In this document: positions 48,461 to 59,490 of the stretch, piece by piece
Layout of the letters: each line of letters opens with the position of its first letter
Position numbering within the stretch: position 1 is the first letter of the stretch
From: Siphonodentalium dalli
Lineage: Eukaryota; Mollusca; Scaphopoda; Gadilida; Siphonodentaliidae
Assembly: GCA_032622095.1 (NCBI GenBank)
Contig: CP136063.1
Location: 266,343,426 to 266,407,425 of the forward strand
Direction of reading: 5' to 3'
Length of the DNA stretch: 64,000 bases
Position numbers and translations under genes: made by a program
The notes under the pieces: model-generated
Databases searched by the model: none
What the model was told of the DNA's origin: nothing
What the model saw: only the letters and a program-made list of their open reading frames with translations

Positions 48461-48780
48461 TATTGTGGGTTCTCAAAAGAGCACTGCTTCTATTCACGGT
48501 CTTGTGAGGAGTAAACAACACTGGTGATTGTGAAAGATATGTTGACCAAAGAAACGCGTCAGATATATCTTTCTTTGAACATTCAGGAGAGAACCAGACA
48601 GATTTCAATTGTCTAGAATGTTCGAATCTAAGAACCTAGTACTGATGATATACATCAGTAGCAGTGGGACTACTACGCGCAATACGTGGTTTTTGTTTTT
48701 TTTATTCAGATTGAGTTATCACATAAAAAGCAAATATTCGACTTCCAGCCAATCAGCCGGCTCGGACAACCATTCCAATA
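48461..48780. other. No gene seen
   Basis: Short frames only; nothing recognised. Confidence 0.4.
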
Positions 48781-48899
48781 ATGGTCGAGGCAGAGACGGG
48801 TACATGTACTTACGTGTATAATGGTCGGGGCAGAGACGGGTACATGTACTTACATGTATAATGGTCGAGGCAGAGACGGGTACATGTACTTACATGTAG
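48781..48899. repeat. 40-bp minisatellite, three copies
   Basis: Units starting ATGGTCGRGGCAGAGACGGG at 48781, 48821 and 48861, exact 40-bp spacing and only two or three differences. A 79-codon frame through it is a repeat artefact. Confidence 0.92.
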
Positions 48900-50773
48900 T
48901 TGTACTGGTGACCCGTTTACACACTGCATATGGCAGCCTCTCGGTATTCCTCGCCGACAGGCGTGAACAGAACTACATTCCAACATTCAACAATCGTCAA
49001 GAAGAAATTCAAAGAAACATGATATGGCAGAAACCATGGAAACGTGATGTACATGAATAAACAGAACAAAACTGAAACATCAGAAAAATAATACGACAGA
49101 TAACAGACATTTTATCTGAATCACCGTGAAAAGGTGCTACTAGCTGACTAGGCCGGTCATCTCTCCTTCCAATAGCCGAATCCGCAGTCCTCTGTTGACG
49201 TGATACGACCACCTAGTACCACCAGGACTCCATTGACATGCACCTCTCAGACTCTCGTGTGGTGAAGGGTGTAACCCGCGGCAAACTGGGTAAGTTTGAA
49301 GTTAAGTTATGAGCTCTGAATGAAATAAACCAGTTTCTACAAAACGAGAGCGTCTGTCTGCATCGCGCGAATCCGCTGCATGATCGTCGGTAACTACTGG
49401 CGACCCAAGTCTGAAGGTGCCGTTTTACAACCTAAACTTCACCAATATCTCCAAAACTTGGAAAAAGGAAGAGTGCAACGAGGTCCGTTATAATAACACG
49501 AATACATTGCACGATAATTCAGACGTCCATTATAATAACACGAATACATTACATAACAAGAAAACCATTGTCAGAAATGGTAGCGCCCTCAAGATCATAT
49601 TATTAGGCATATATATAATATAAAATATATGTTTTTCATGAATGCGCCACCTCAGAATTTAGTTAAAACAACTAATCCTTCGAGTCATTGCAACAAGTAC
49701 GGCTTATTACTGCAGGTTTCTCATTCACCACACAGGAAAGCCTCTAATTGCGGACCAAAAATCTACTAATCGGATTATATACACACCCGATACTTCGCAA
49801 TACGACCTTTATTCTACATTCCAACTTAGACACACTTCATCGGCAAAGTTAGCTGTATGAATTGTATTCCCGCAATAAAATCTTCAAGAGTGGCCCAGCC
49901 ATTGTTTATACCAAAATTAACGCGGTCATAAAAGTTACATACTACAACAGTGAGACATCCGCGAAGATATATCCGCAAAATAAACCGAAAGGTTTTGTCC
50001 TGCGAGATATTCCCATCGATCCATAGCGATAATTGATACGGCCAGATCAGCCTTACTACAATTTTCTAAAATAACTCGCATCGCGTGGAACCCGAAATGT
50101 GTTGTCCTGCGATATATCCCCATCGATCCATTGGCACGTCCATATCAGCGAAGCAGTAAACACCCATGGGGCGTAGTAATTCAATAGGTTACAAACAACT
50201 AATTATATAGAGTTACTCTTCTTGAATTTGTGTAGGGGAACTCGAGTCAGCATAAAAAAAAATTCTGGCTGCTGATTGGTTGATTATCATTGAGGGAAAT
50301 ATCCCTAATCGGGAACAGAAAATCATAGCCTACGTAAATATGGCGATCGTGTATGTTTAGATGTCCAGGAAGAGTCTGGTGCCGTCCAGAAGTTACGGAA
50401 GGGGTCTGGGTATTTTTATGCTGCTGATTTTTTTGCAGTAAATGGGGTAGTTGTGGAAATGCAAGATTATCGTTTGAAAAAAATACCGAAAAGGGCGCGT
50501 TTGTTGTCAGATACTGGTGCAGAGGATGACGTTCTAAGGGAAAATTGACTACTTGAAGTTCAACTAGGTCAAACCCATGGCCGGCGGGACTTTTAGTTAA
50601 CACTGTCGCCTATGGAAAATAATTAGTTGTGGGTAACCAATAATGGGATCCGCTGGCGGACAGTCGTTTAAAAATCGAACAAGTGAATTTATATTCAAAC
50701 CAACCCGCGGGCGCCATAATATACAAAGCAGACGACGATTGCAACCGGGAGAATTGAACTGCGCTGGGGCTAA
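48900..50773. other. No gene supported; contains dispersed repeat fragments
   Basis: 49483-49555 holds two ~43-bp near-copies with TTATAATAACACGAATACAT. 49557-49615 is a copy of the dispersed 62-bp repeat at 37539. A stop-free but ATG-less frame of about 79 codons at roughly 50309-50545 (+) and an opposing 118-codon frame at 50247-50603 (-) have no recognisable domain. Confidence 0.4.
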
Positions 50774-50987
50774 GCCTTGAAATAGGGTGTCTGTCATTTG
50801 CATGAGGTCCCCAGAGGGTGAATTTAGTGATGCTACCCCACATAGCGGGCTAGCATCACCAAATTCACCCTCTGGGGTCCTCATTCTGCAGAGGTGTAAG
50901 CAGAATGAGGTCCCCAGAGGGCTAGCATAACTAAATTCACCCCCTGGGGACCTCATTCTGCAAATGACAGACACACTATTTCAAGGC
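50774..50987. mobile_element. Two-lobed foldback element
   Basis: The outer arms GCCTTGAAATAGGGTGTCTG and the complement ending at 50987 flank two internal hairpins. Each is built from GAGGTCCCCAGAGGG and its complement, plus AAATTCACCC and its complement. The module therefore occurs four times in alternating orientation (50799, 50860, 50909 and 50940 regions) and could fold as a cloverleaf-like cruciform. Non-coding. Confidence 0.7.
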
Positions 50988-53576
50988 TGCGCTGGTGCCT
51001 GGGTTCTGTTAGCAATTTGCAGCGGGGTTCAATGTTAATATCACGAAATCGGTTTCTTATAAAGCTTCGCTGCTGGAAATAAATCCTTCGATTGCTTTCT
51101 GTCACGGCGTGGTATAGCCGGTTGATGTTTTTCTTAGAATGTGATTTGCGATTTCTACAAATGTTATCACTTTGATAAATGAACAATCGACAGACTGAAA
51201 GGTCACGCGGCAGGTTGCCAGTTTGCGAATTGGAGATTTTAATCTGATCAGATTGACACATGATGGCTCCCGTCGCTAAGCCGGTAAGGTATATAACGCA
51301 TTATGGCGTCATATAAAGGCGTATCAAGCCACCATCGATGTGGAAGCAGGTTCTAATCCCGATACGTGCGGATGTGACACAACCACAGGGACGGTAGTAT
51401 ATACGATTCGTGTATTTTCGCAAATTTGTCAGTTAATTGCGTTTTCCGGGGTCGGTGGTTTCTACATGTGATGGCGTGCATGGTTTCCCGGTTAAATTAA
51501 CACCATGTGCGGTCTTTATTCATCCAACCACTGAAAATCGTGTTGACTATAAAATGTATACTCATCACGTTGAGTGATAATTTGTTGAGCGGTTTGCATT
51601 CAGCGACAATGACAAAGCAGGATATCTGTTTCGGATTTAATCGACATGTTGATTAAAAGTTCTAGGAACAATAACTCAATTTAAAGCACTTTGCTTATAT
51701 AATGGAAGTCATTTCGAGATGTTTGACGTTTCAACATTATTTTTAAACTTACAACGTCCTGATATGGCCTAAACGGTTGAAGCGACGATAGAAACCAAGA
51801 TTAGTGATCGTTATATATCGTAATTGTTTTTCACCCTATAGACACGCACAAACAAACAATCATGCATGTTTTTTCACTCTATAGACATGCACAAACAAAC
51901 AACACATGCATGATTTTTACAGAAGCATTCGGAGCTCGAGGTCCATTTTTTGTATAAAACATAGTTTAGCATGTACTTCTTATTAAGATTCTATAGTGTG
52001 AGTAATCTGTAATAAATATCCAGACTCCTTCTCATTACTTTCATCTAGGTCTGACGACACTCGCATTCTAACTGATTTCAGAGATGAAGGGGGGGTCCAT
52101 TTTTTTGTGAAAACTCATTAATATGCATACGGCAATGTTTATCATAGCGATACACACATTTAGGTGCGCACGTGCGCCTGGTGTCATGTAAACATGCAAG
52201 AGTAGTCACTCTTCCTCTAACAAATTTCCATGCAATAAAATGCTGGTTTCAGGTTTGCTTCGCCATACGTGCAGAATACAAGTTTCGCCATTCAGATGCT
52301 ATATAATAATGAACAATGTTATGAAAATATAGCGACAAGCACGCTTTAATAATAATATTATTGAGCTGTACCGCTTTATTTAGATTATATACGCACTTGA
52401 TATTTACTATACAATTACTCAAAGTTGTAATGATCCTTATTTGGCACGTGACGTAATACCCATAAGTTAGGAGAAAATACTATTTTTTTAATATCTTTGT
52501 AAATACAATTCTATTATGTATACTTGTTCTGTCTGATCATTCCCTAATTATGAATAAACGTACGTTTTGGTTTTGAATATACTGTGTTTGCATGGTCAGT
52601 TAAGATACGCGAGGCTAACGTGTAGTTTATTCGATAACTTCATGAGATTGCAGTCAAATACCGCGGGTGTGGCTTGTATGAATAAGTGAATATTAATTGA
52701 ATTTGCAGGAAGCTATTCATTGGTCAAGCGACGCATCGCTGACTGCGTATTGGCTCGATTTCTCCCGTTTGAAATCATTTTAACCATGAGAGTCTTTAGA
52801 CCGTAAGTTTAATGGAAATGAAAGACGGTCTAATTTTATTTAGACTGAGTAATCTGTTGTAGAAAATTTTAAATGTCCATGATGGTATGTCGCGGGGTAG
52901 CAACAAAACCCTGAGGCCTAAGTGGAGTTATACCGTTGACCCCTGCATGTCACGGTGAATATTTAGATAATCTTCCGCAGATACATATACCTGACCCGAA
53001 CCAATTGAAGTGAAATGTTGTTGTTGTTGTTGTTGTTGTTAGTACTATCAGAAGATATAGAGCATATGTTAACAAAGATACTGACACGGAAACTTCGGGT
53101 ATTTTGTATTTACCTGCACTCACGGAGTTTCACTACCCAAACTGCAGACATATTTTAGAAACAATAAGCTGAGTTTTACACATTAATGAGAAAAAACCAA
53201 TATACATATAAGACATGAATGTAATTTTGAGTGTGTGCGTCACTTTGGCCGTTGGAGAACATTTAGTGTGAAGGGCTTCGCGATTCACACAATATGACTA
53301 AAGGCCACAGCGTCATGTAAGTGATACATTTTAAATGTAAAAAAGGTGTGTTCGATTGTTTTATCGCTTACTAGATCGATGAAATGCCACGAGTTATTGC
53401 ACGATTGATTTTTTCCAGAAATTTGGATGCTAATTTAAGGGAAATGATGTAAGTTGTGTAATAATTAAAGTGATGTGAAACACTCCGGTAGGGTGATCAA
53501 ATAGAAATGGAGGATAAAGTAGTTATGTTCACAAATCTTAATCCAAACTGACACCACATACCGTCAATATTATACA
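50988..53576. other. No gene seen; minor repeats
   Basis: A ~50-bp duplication with CTATAGACAYGCACAAACAA lies at 51832-51915. A (GTT)n microsatellite is at 53016-53040. The remainder shows no conserved frame. The sequence near 51273 (TCGCTAAGCCGG) and 51349 (GGTTCTAATCC) looks like pol III boxes but does not fold as a tRNA. Confidence 0.4.
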
Positions 53577-54724
53577 TTAAAGGGATACTGTACTCAACTG
53601 TTGTTGTTGGTTTCTATAGTCCCCGAGTCGTAGAATAAGGTAACATGATTTCCATGTTTTGAAAGTCTGTTGAGTAAGAAATAATGTTACGAATGGAAGA
53701 TTAGTCGGAATGTGAAAATACCAATTGTCGTTGTCGAGTAATTTTTGTACAGTTTTCAAGCAAATGTATCAAATCAATGTTATATCATATGCATACTAGT
53801 CCCATATACTCATATACGTTATTATATAGTCACCAGTCAGTGATGGCTTGAGTTTACGCCCCGTATCAACATATTTTTTTACACAATCAGGTTTGCCACG
53901 AGTTGCCTAATCCACTATCCGTCAATTAATTGATTACGTCTTCTGCACGGAAATTCGTAATTTAATTTATGGCTCCAGCCAGGGGGTCGGGGGGGGGGGG
54001 GGGGGGGGGGTCGGAAAAAAAATTCAGGCACGTATGGCATTTTTTCCCTTTCGATCATTTTTTGTACCCACCCACCCCCACCGCCAATTTTTTCTCCGTT
54101 TTCGGCAGTTTTTTCCGACCATTTTTTGACACCCACCCCCCTTTTAACACTAAAACAGAGATTTGCGGGGGGAAATTCACTGTAAACAGCTGTATATGAA
54201 TTTCTGTGCATACTATTTATCATGGATGTTAACATGGACATGTAAATAGGAATGAGTCATTTTGAGGTCATTCGGTCAAAAAAACATGGCTGCCAGCGGC
54301 CATCTTGAATTTAAAAATTTGCAACAAAATACAACACGATAACTGCCTGCAGTCAGTTAACAGTTAGAATTACATTATTTCTCTCATTCAAAGTGGGTTT
54401 GAAGCCCAACTCATTGCCAAAACACTAAAAAACAAGCAGGAATTTCTTTTTTTAGTTGCGGAAAAATTGCTTGTTGGTGGCTTTGACCACCCACCCACCC
54501 CGGCATACGTGCCGGAATTTTTTTGTTCACCCCCCCCCCCCCCTGCTCCAGCCATAAATTCAATTTATACCAAATTATTAACTTTGATTTTACGATAACC
54601 TATTAACCTGAACGTTTACAGAATACATCTCCGACTGAAATTACTTATTTTTCTATATATTATCGATATTAGATCGTTGTTATTACCGTGAATTAATTGA
54701 AAATGGCGAACAGTACCCCTTTAA
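53577..54724. mobile_element. TTAA-bounded DNA element with nested family B copy
   Basis: TTAA at 53577-53580 is followed by AGGGATACTGTAC; GAACAGTACCCCT precedes TTAA at 54721-54724. The termini are inverted with two mismatches in 13 bp. The 1.14-kb body includes the family B element at 53955-54575, which probably inserted later. No transposase. The short termini make this less certain than the other TTAA elements. Confidence 0.5.
53955..54575 (+). mobile_element. MITE family B, complete copy
   Basis: Ends TTTATGGCTCCAGCC (left) and GGCTCCAGCCATAAATT (right). Each is followed inward by a poly-G or poly-C run and by TTCAGGCACGTATGGC or its inverted counterpart, giving imperfect inverted termini of about 60 bp. 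An inner palindrome around ATGGCTGCCAGCGGCCAT lies near 54288. Frames of 76 and 108 codons arise from the run of G (53990-54010) and neighbours and are not genes. The second copy is nested at 35465-36041. Confidence 0.7.
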
Positions 54725-55011
54725 ATAAATTCAATGACTCTCGTTTCGTTACTTTAGCGCCGAGAGTTGCGTCACGAATCGAGAAGTATATATTTACAAT
54801 GAGCGTAGTTCAGATGTTTTCTATGGAGTGGTACCGTCGATTTGCTTGAGATTTTCGACGATGTAGTAGAATGCTGCATTCCTCCAGTTGGCATAACGCC
54901 TGAATACTAACTTAACAGTTTAACGCACCCGAAGAAGTCCATAATATGTCTTTAACATAATGAATTGCATATATAGATCTCACATGAAGAGTAGATTATA
55001 CATGCCCCCAT

Positions 55012-55499
55012 TTAAAGGTACTTAATCCGAACAGAGGGTCCCCATCTCAACAGATTCTAACAATAACAATCCGATCAGAGGTTCCTATATTACTATTTCT
55101 TTGGCTTTGGGGGTAAAAAATATTTCATTCGAGTCGAGGAACCCATTAAACAAAGCTCAGAGTTGTTAGATATTGATTTTTGAAATTTGTTATTTGCTCG
55201 AGATGAGTACTAATAATTGCCGTCAATTTCGTAACCTGCTCGAGATGTGTACACCAAAACACTAATCAAACAGACAAGGATGGATAACTCTAAAATTAAG
55301 TGGTAATAATAACGCAATGTTGACTGTCTTCTGGGCCAGAAAGTATTCCCGATAATGACAAATAATAGATTTCTAAAATCGATATCTAACAAATCTGAGC
55401 TTTGATGGGTGACTTCCTCGACTCGAATCAAATATTTTTGACCCCCGAAGCCATTGAAATAGTAATTTAGAGGAGTTTTATCGGATTGAGTACCTTTAA
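55012..55499. mobile_element. TTAA-bounded foldback MITE
   Basis: TTAA at 55012-55015 and 55496-55499. Termini AGGTACTTAATCCGA and its complement (one change) lead into long arms of 150-190 bp with GGCTTYGGGGGT, ATTCGAGTCGAGGAA and CAAAGCTCAGA in each. The 108-codon minus frame at 55210-55536 overlaps the arm and is not a gene. Confidence 0.72.
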
Positions 55500-56278
55500 T
55501 ATAAGTGGTTTGTCGATTATATCCAATCACGCGCATACACTATATACAGCCCTCTATACGATCAATTGTGTATATGTGATATGTGGGTATGCATGTAGTT
55601 ATAATTTAGAATGATAACTACGTATAGCAGTAACTACATTACAAAATCTCCCCGTCAGGATCCAGCGTCGGGGGAGACCTATATCTCTGGAATCAAAAGT
55701 CATTGTCACGATTTCTCGGTGCAAAATCAAATATGAGTCCAATGATTGAGTCTCGAGAGTGGGTGGCCAGACGAAAGTCGCACCGCTGTCACCAGCTGAT
55801 ACACAGGTTGTCAGATTCAGAAATTAAAGACACCGGACCATGGGAAATCATGGAACAAAGAAGAAGAACTACAGATTTCCGATCCGAAATGACATCAAGA
55901 TATCCACAATTCCATGAGCCTATTTTCGGTTTACTAAGCGTGTAATAGTGTACATTGTGTCACAATCAGGGATGCACTGGGAATTTGAGAGTGCATGTTA
56001 GAATATTAAATGAATGACCAGGGTATGGTTCAGATAAAGACGGCTATCATTTATTATCATATATATTTATTGCGGATGAACCAACCAGACAGAGATAATA
56101 CACTTCAGGCCTCAGGCCGATGACAACAAAACAAAAAGTCCTGGTGAATAAGACTGTCAAAATAAATTAAAATAAAATAGGAATTATAATAGAGTACTTT
56201 TCAAATCAAATCAAATTTAGATGTATATCTACAGCTGGTTAGAACAAAATTGTCACGAGAGAGGACCGAAATTTCATG
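55500..56278. other. No gene supported
   Basis: An 80-codon frame at 55703-55945 (+) is hydrophilic and unrecognised. I see no splice or domain support. The rest is AT-rich. Confidence 0.35.
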
Positions 56279-56619
56279 TTAACCCTTTACCCAACAGAAG
56301 GGCCCTGTGCCAATGCATTCTCTTATATATGCGAGTCGACCATAGGTCGCCTCGCATATATAAGAGAATGCATTGGCTTAACACATTAAAAAATTAGGCC
56401 AATGCATTCTCTTATATATGCGAGGCGACCTATGGTCGACTCGCATATATAAGAGAATGCATTGGCACAGGGCATAACTGTAACCATCATAATGTGGTCA
56501 AGGAGCCGGTTCCAATGATATCCATATTTGTATGGTTCTATCGAGACAGACCGAAGATATTTTAGGCTGTTGAAGCTTTATTTGGCCGGTTTTGGCCGGT
56601 TTGTTGGGTAAAGGGTTAA
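56279..56619. mobile_element. piggyBac-like MITE
   Basis: TTAA at 56279-56282 and 56616-56619 enclose 333 bp with perfect 14-bp inverted termini CCCTTTACCCAACA (56283-56296 and 56602-56615). A CCC start next to a duplicated TTAA is the classic piggyBac arrangement. Its interior contains the family P element at 56303-56472, so this is a nest of two elements. Non-coding. Confidence 0.78.
56303..56472. mobile_element. Family P element with palindromic ends, locus 2 (internally deleted)
   Basis: Same CCCTGTGCC...GGCACAGGG ends as 48045-48414. Each end again is the 69-bp palindrome (56309-56377 and 56398-56466), but only a 20-bp spacer remains between them instead of about 220 bp. The palindromes match those of locus 1 almost base for base. 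No TA duplication is obvious here. Confidence 0.75.
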
Positions 56620-57603
56620 ATGGTAGAAAGCATCGAACAGTTTCCACGTACACTTTTTAGGTACGCGGTATAGGTGTGGTCACTCGGCTCTGTTGTCATT
56701 TCTGTAGCGGGAAAGTAATCAAGAAATTTAGGTTATCGAGAAATAACCTAAATGGCAAAGTGTGTGGCAGCCAATTGCTGAATAAAGTCTCCGCCGAATG
56801 GATCCTGCTTCAGCTAGCGTATAATATGTATATAGTCCGCGCCGTTGTCCACTTTATCATAATCAAATTACTCTTCTACTCTACACCATTTTCTGTCAGA
56901 TATAACTCTATTGATTCCTATAGAAATTATCATTCGACAAAATTCCATCAACGATAGCAGCTGTAAACGAGATCTATTAGTTGCTGTCAGTTGTCGTGTT
57001 GTTACTATATACGTGATGTGGGCATGCGAAAGGAAAGCAGCTTCTCAAGACAGTGCATGTGTCCGAGGCTCAAGACAGTGCATGTGTCCGAGGGTTCGAT
57101 AGTTCGAGTGCTCGATAGTCCGAGTGTCCGTTCGGCCGACGATTCAATTGTCCGATATGCATGTATGATTCGAAAGCGAAAGGTAAACACGTCGGTGTTT
57201 CCTACAGTTGGAGACTTTTGTGTCTTCAAAAAGAGATGGGAGTAGTAGGAAATTCTAAATTAGACATCTCTCGACAAAGATGTGCACCGGTATCTACCAC
57301 CGTCCCCCAGACTAGACATTATACAAACCTATTCAGAAATTACCACACGATTATATACTGGCTGACAGTGAATATTCTAAGCAAAGGCGTCGGAAACAGT
57401 CAAGGCCAAGTGGACACAACTCCCATAAAAGTGCAAGATTTAGTAGTCAGAGGTAATGCAGAAAAGACAACATTTTGTCACTCGATCGGGGGTGAGGGAA
57501 TGGTCGCGACAAAATTCCAGGATACAAGGTTCAGGTCACCAGGCCGTGAGTATGTGGCTATGAATTTTCCAATGTCATTCATATTTTTTTCCAAATGCAC
57601 GTT
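56620..57603. other. No gene supported
   Basis: A 153-codon frame at 57161-57622 (+) is the longest here but shows no domain, signal peptide or membrane segment that I recognise. Short repeats of TCAAGACAGTGCATGTGTCC (57045 and 57070) precede it. A low-complexity tract with GTTCGATAGTTCGAGTGCTC lies at 57095-57135. Confidence 0.35.
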
Positions 57604-59130
57604 TAAAGACATACTAAAATGAATATAAATGTTCATGCTTGTTAACTGCATGGACCAGATTTGTGAATTCTGTTTTGGATCTCAAATGTTTATACTGGTT
57701 ACAGATCATATGGTTGTGTCGGTTTTTGGTGGTGGCATTCTGTATCTGTAACTGCATGGTTCAGTGCAGGATCCCAGTGGATGCATATAAGCACACGGTG
57801 ATGTGATGTTTCTTTTCACCCACGATCGAGACTTGGTTTTGTTGTTTTGTTTGTAAAGCTTCGGACATTTTCGTGGATGGACTAGGATGGACTGTTTGTA
57901 TCTGCCGCATGAATTTCTGCCATTGTATTTATCTAAGCTTACTCATGTTGGTAATGTCGTCAGCTATTTTGGGCCACTTCGCTTTTTTGAAGGCTACGGT
58001 TTTGCGTTTGATTTGTTTCTTGGTTGTACGGTTTGGTTGAGCAACCTCACTACGATGTCATGATCAGATATCCTATGTGTCGTACTAAAATGAACTTAAA
58101 TGTTCATTCTTGTTAACTGCATTGTGAATTTTGTTTTGGTTGATCTCAAATGTTGATACTGGTTGCAGGTCATATGGTTGTGTCGGTTGTGGTGGTGGCA
58201 TTCTGTATCTGTAACTGCATGGTTCAGTGCATGATCCCAGTGGATGCATATAAGCACACGGTGATGTGATGTTTCTGTGTCATCCAAGGACATTTTCTTC
58301 TCTTGTTGAGATTTATCTGTACCTGCAGTCAATGTTCAATGCATCGATGTTTTCTGGACATCAATATGAGCTGCCCTGGCAACGAAATGTGGTTATGCTG
58401 CTGAACGGTCTAGGAATTGGTGATTAATGTTTTGTTGGCGACAGGTTTTCTGATAATGCTCTCACTGATGGTTAATTTATGTTGATACTGTTACAGATTA
58501 TATAGTTGTGTCGTGGTGGCATTCTGAATATGTAACTGCATGGTTCAGTGCAGGATCCCATTGGATGCATATAAGCACACGGTGGTGTCGTGTTCCTGTT
58601 CATCCACGAAACTTGATTTTGTTGTTTTGTTGGAATATGTTGGGGACATTTTTGTGCATGGACCAGGATTGACTGTTTGTATTTGCCGCAGGATTTTCTG
58701 CCATGGTATTTATCTAAGCTTACTCATGTTGGTAATGTCGTCAACTATTTTGGGCCACTTCGCCTTTTTGAAGGTTAAGGTTTTGCGTTTGATTTGCTTC
58801 TTGATGCACAGTTTGGTTGAGCAACCTCACTACGATGCCATGATCAGATATCCCATGTGTCGTGCTTGTTGCTTTAATCAATTCGGGATTGTTTGTCAGT
58901 ACAAGGTCACGGACATTTTCTTCTCTTGTTGGATTTATCTGTACCTGCAGTCAATGTTCAATGCATATACACATGTATGTCGATCAGTGTTTTCTGGACA
59001 TCAATATCAGCTGCCCTGGCATTGAAATGTGGTTAAGCTGCTGAACGGTCTAGGGATTGGTGATTAATGCTCCTGATGACCTTGTTTTGTTGGCGACAGG
59101 TTTGGTGATAATGCTCTCACTGATGGTTAA
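57604..59130 (-). pseudogene. Rearranged non-LTR retrotransposon remnant (endonuclease C-terminus)
   Basis: On the minus strand near 58941-58790 a frame reads REENVRDLVLTNNPELI and then THGISDHGIVV. The DLVLTNNP and GISDH motifs mark the end of the apurinic-type endonuclease of LINE-like elements. In the next frame (about 58799-58731) KRKTLTFKKAKWPKIVDDI follows, the usual linker to the polymerase region. A second copy of the ISDH segment lies near 58080-58020 (with ISDHDIVV). The locus is scrambled: three partial copies of one segment (57630, 58100, 58500) alternate with two copies of the next two segments. Frameshifts and stops abound, and no polymerase motifs are present. The 161-codon plus-strand frame at 58540-59025 is antisense to this remnant. 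Confidence 0.65.
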
Positions 59131-59324
59131 TCTGCTTATGGCATCTGATTTGATAATCTTGAAGACAGCTGTTGATTCCAATGGCGCGTTGTCGCGGACA
59201 GGAATGAGCATTGATCAGTTTCCGACATATCATTAAGCCACATGTGGTGTAAGTTGTTTCGGAGATTTTGCTATTCTGTGGTCGACTGGGCGAATGCATT
59301 GTGGGAGATTTTTGTTTGTACCTT

Positions 59325-59490
59325 ACTCAATCGTACCGATAGAATCACGTAGATGCTGAAATTGTAAAGTTAACGCCACCGGTGTATAATATGTTTTTGA
59401 AAATATGACTCAATCGTATCGATAGAGTCAGGACAGGCTGAAATTGTAAACTTAAAGTCACCGGTGTAATAATATGTTGTTGAAAATATT
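59325..59490. repeat. Tandem duplication of about 80 bp
   Basis: ACTCAATCGTACCGATAGA and TGAAATTGTAAA, then CACCGGTGTA, occur in the same order twice with about 75-80 bp offset and roughly 85% similarity by eye. Confidence 0.7.

Noticed and set aside
50309-50545. Stop-free stretch of about 79 codons as a possible exon
   Set aside because: No ATG, no recognisable domain and an equally open opposing frame; splice sites cannot be supported.
51262-51365. tRNA or tRNA-derived SINE (A-box-like TCGCTAAGCCGG, B-box-like GGTTCTAATCC)
   Set aside because: Both boxes have a mismatch, the 76-bp spacing is too long, and neither the acceptor nor the T stem pairs.
57161-57622. 153-codon frame as a host gene
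   Set aside because: No domain, no conserved motif, and short low-complexity repeats run into its start; in 64 kb such a frame can occur by chance.
58540-59025. 161-codon plus-strand frame
   Set aside because: It is antisense to the LINE endonuclease remnant, which explains the lack of stops.
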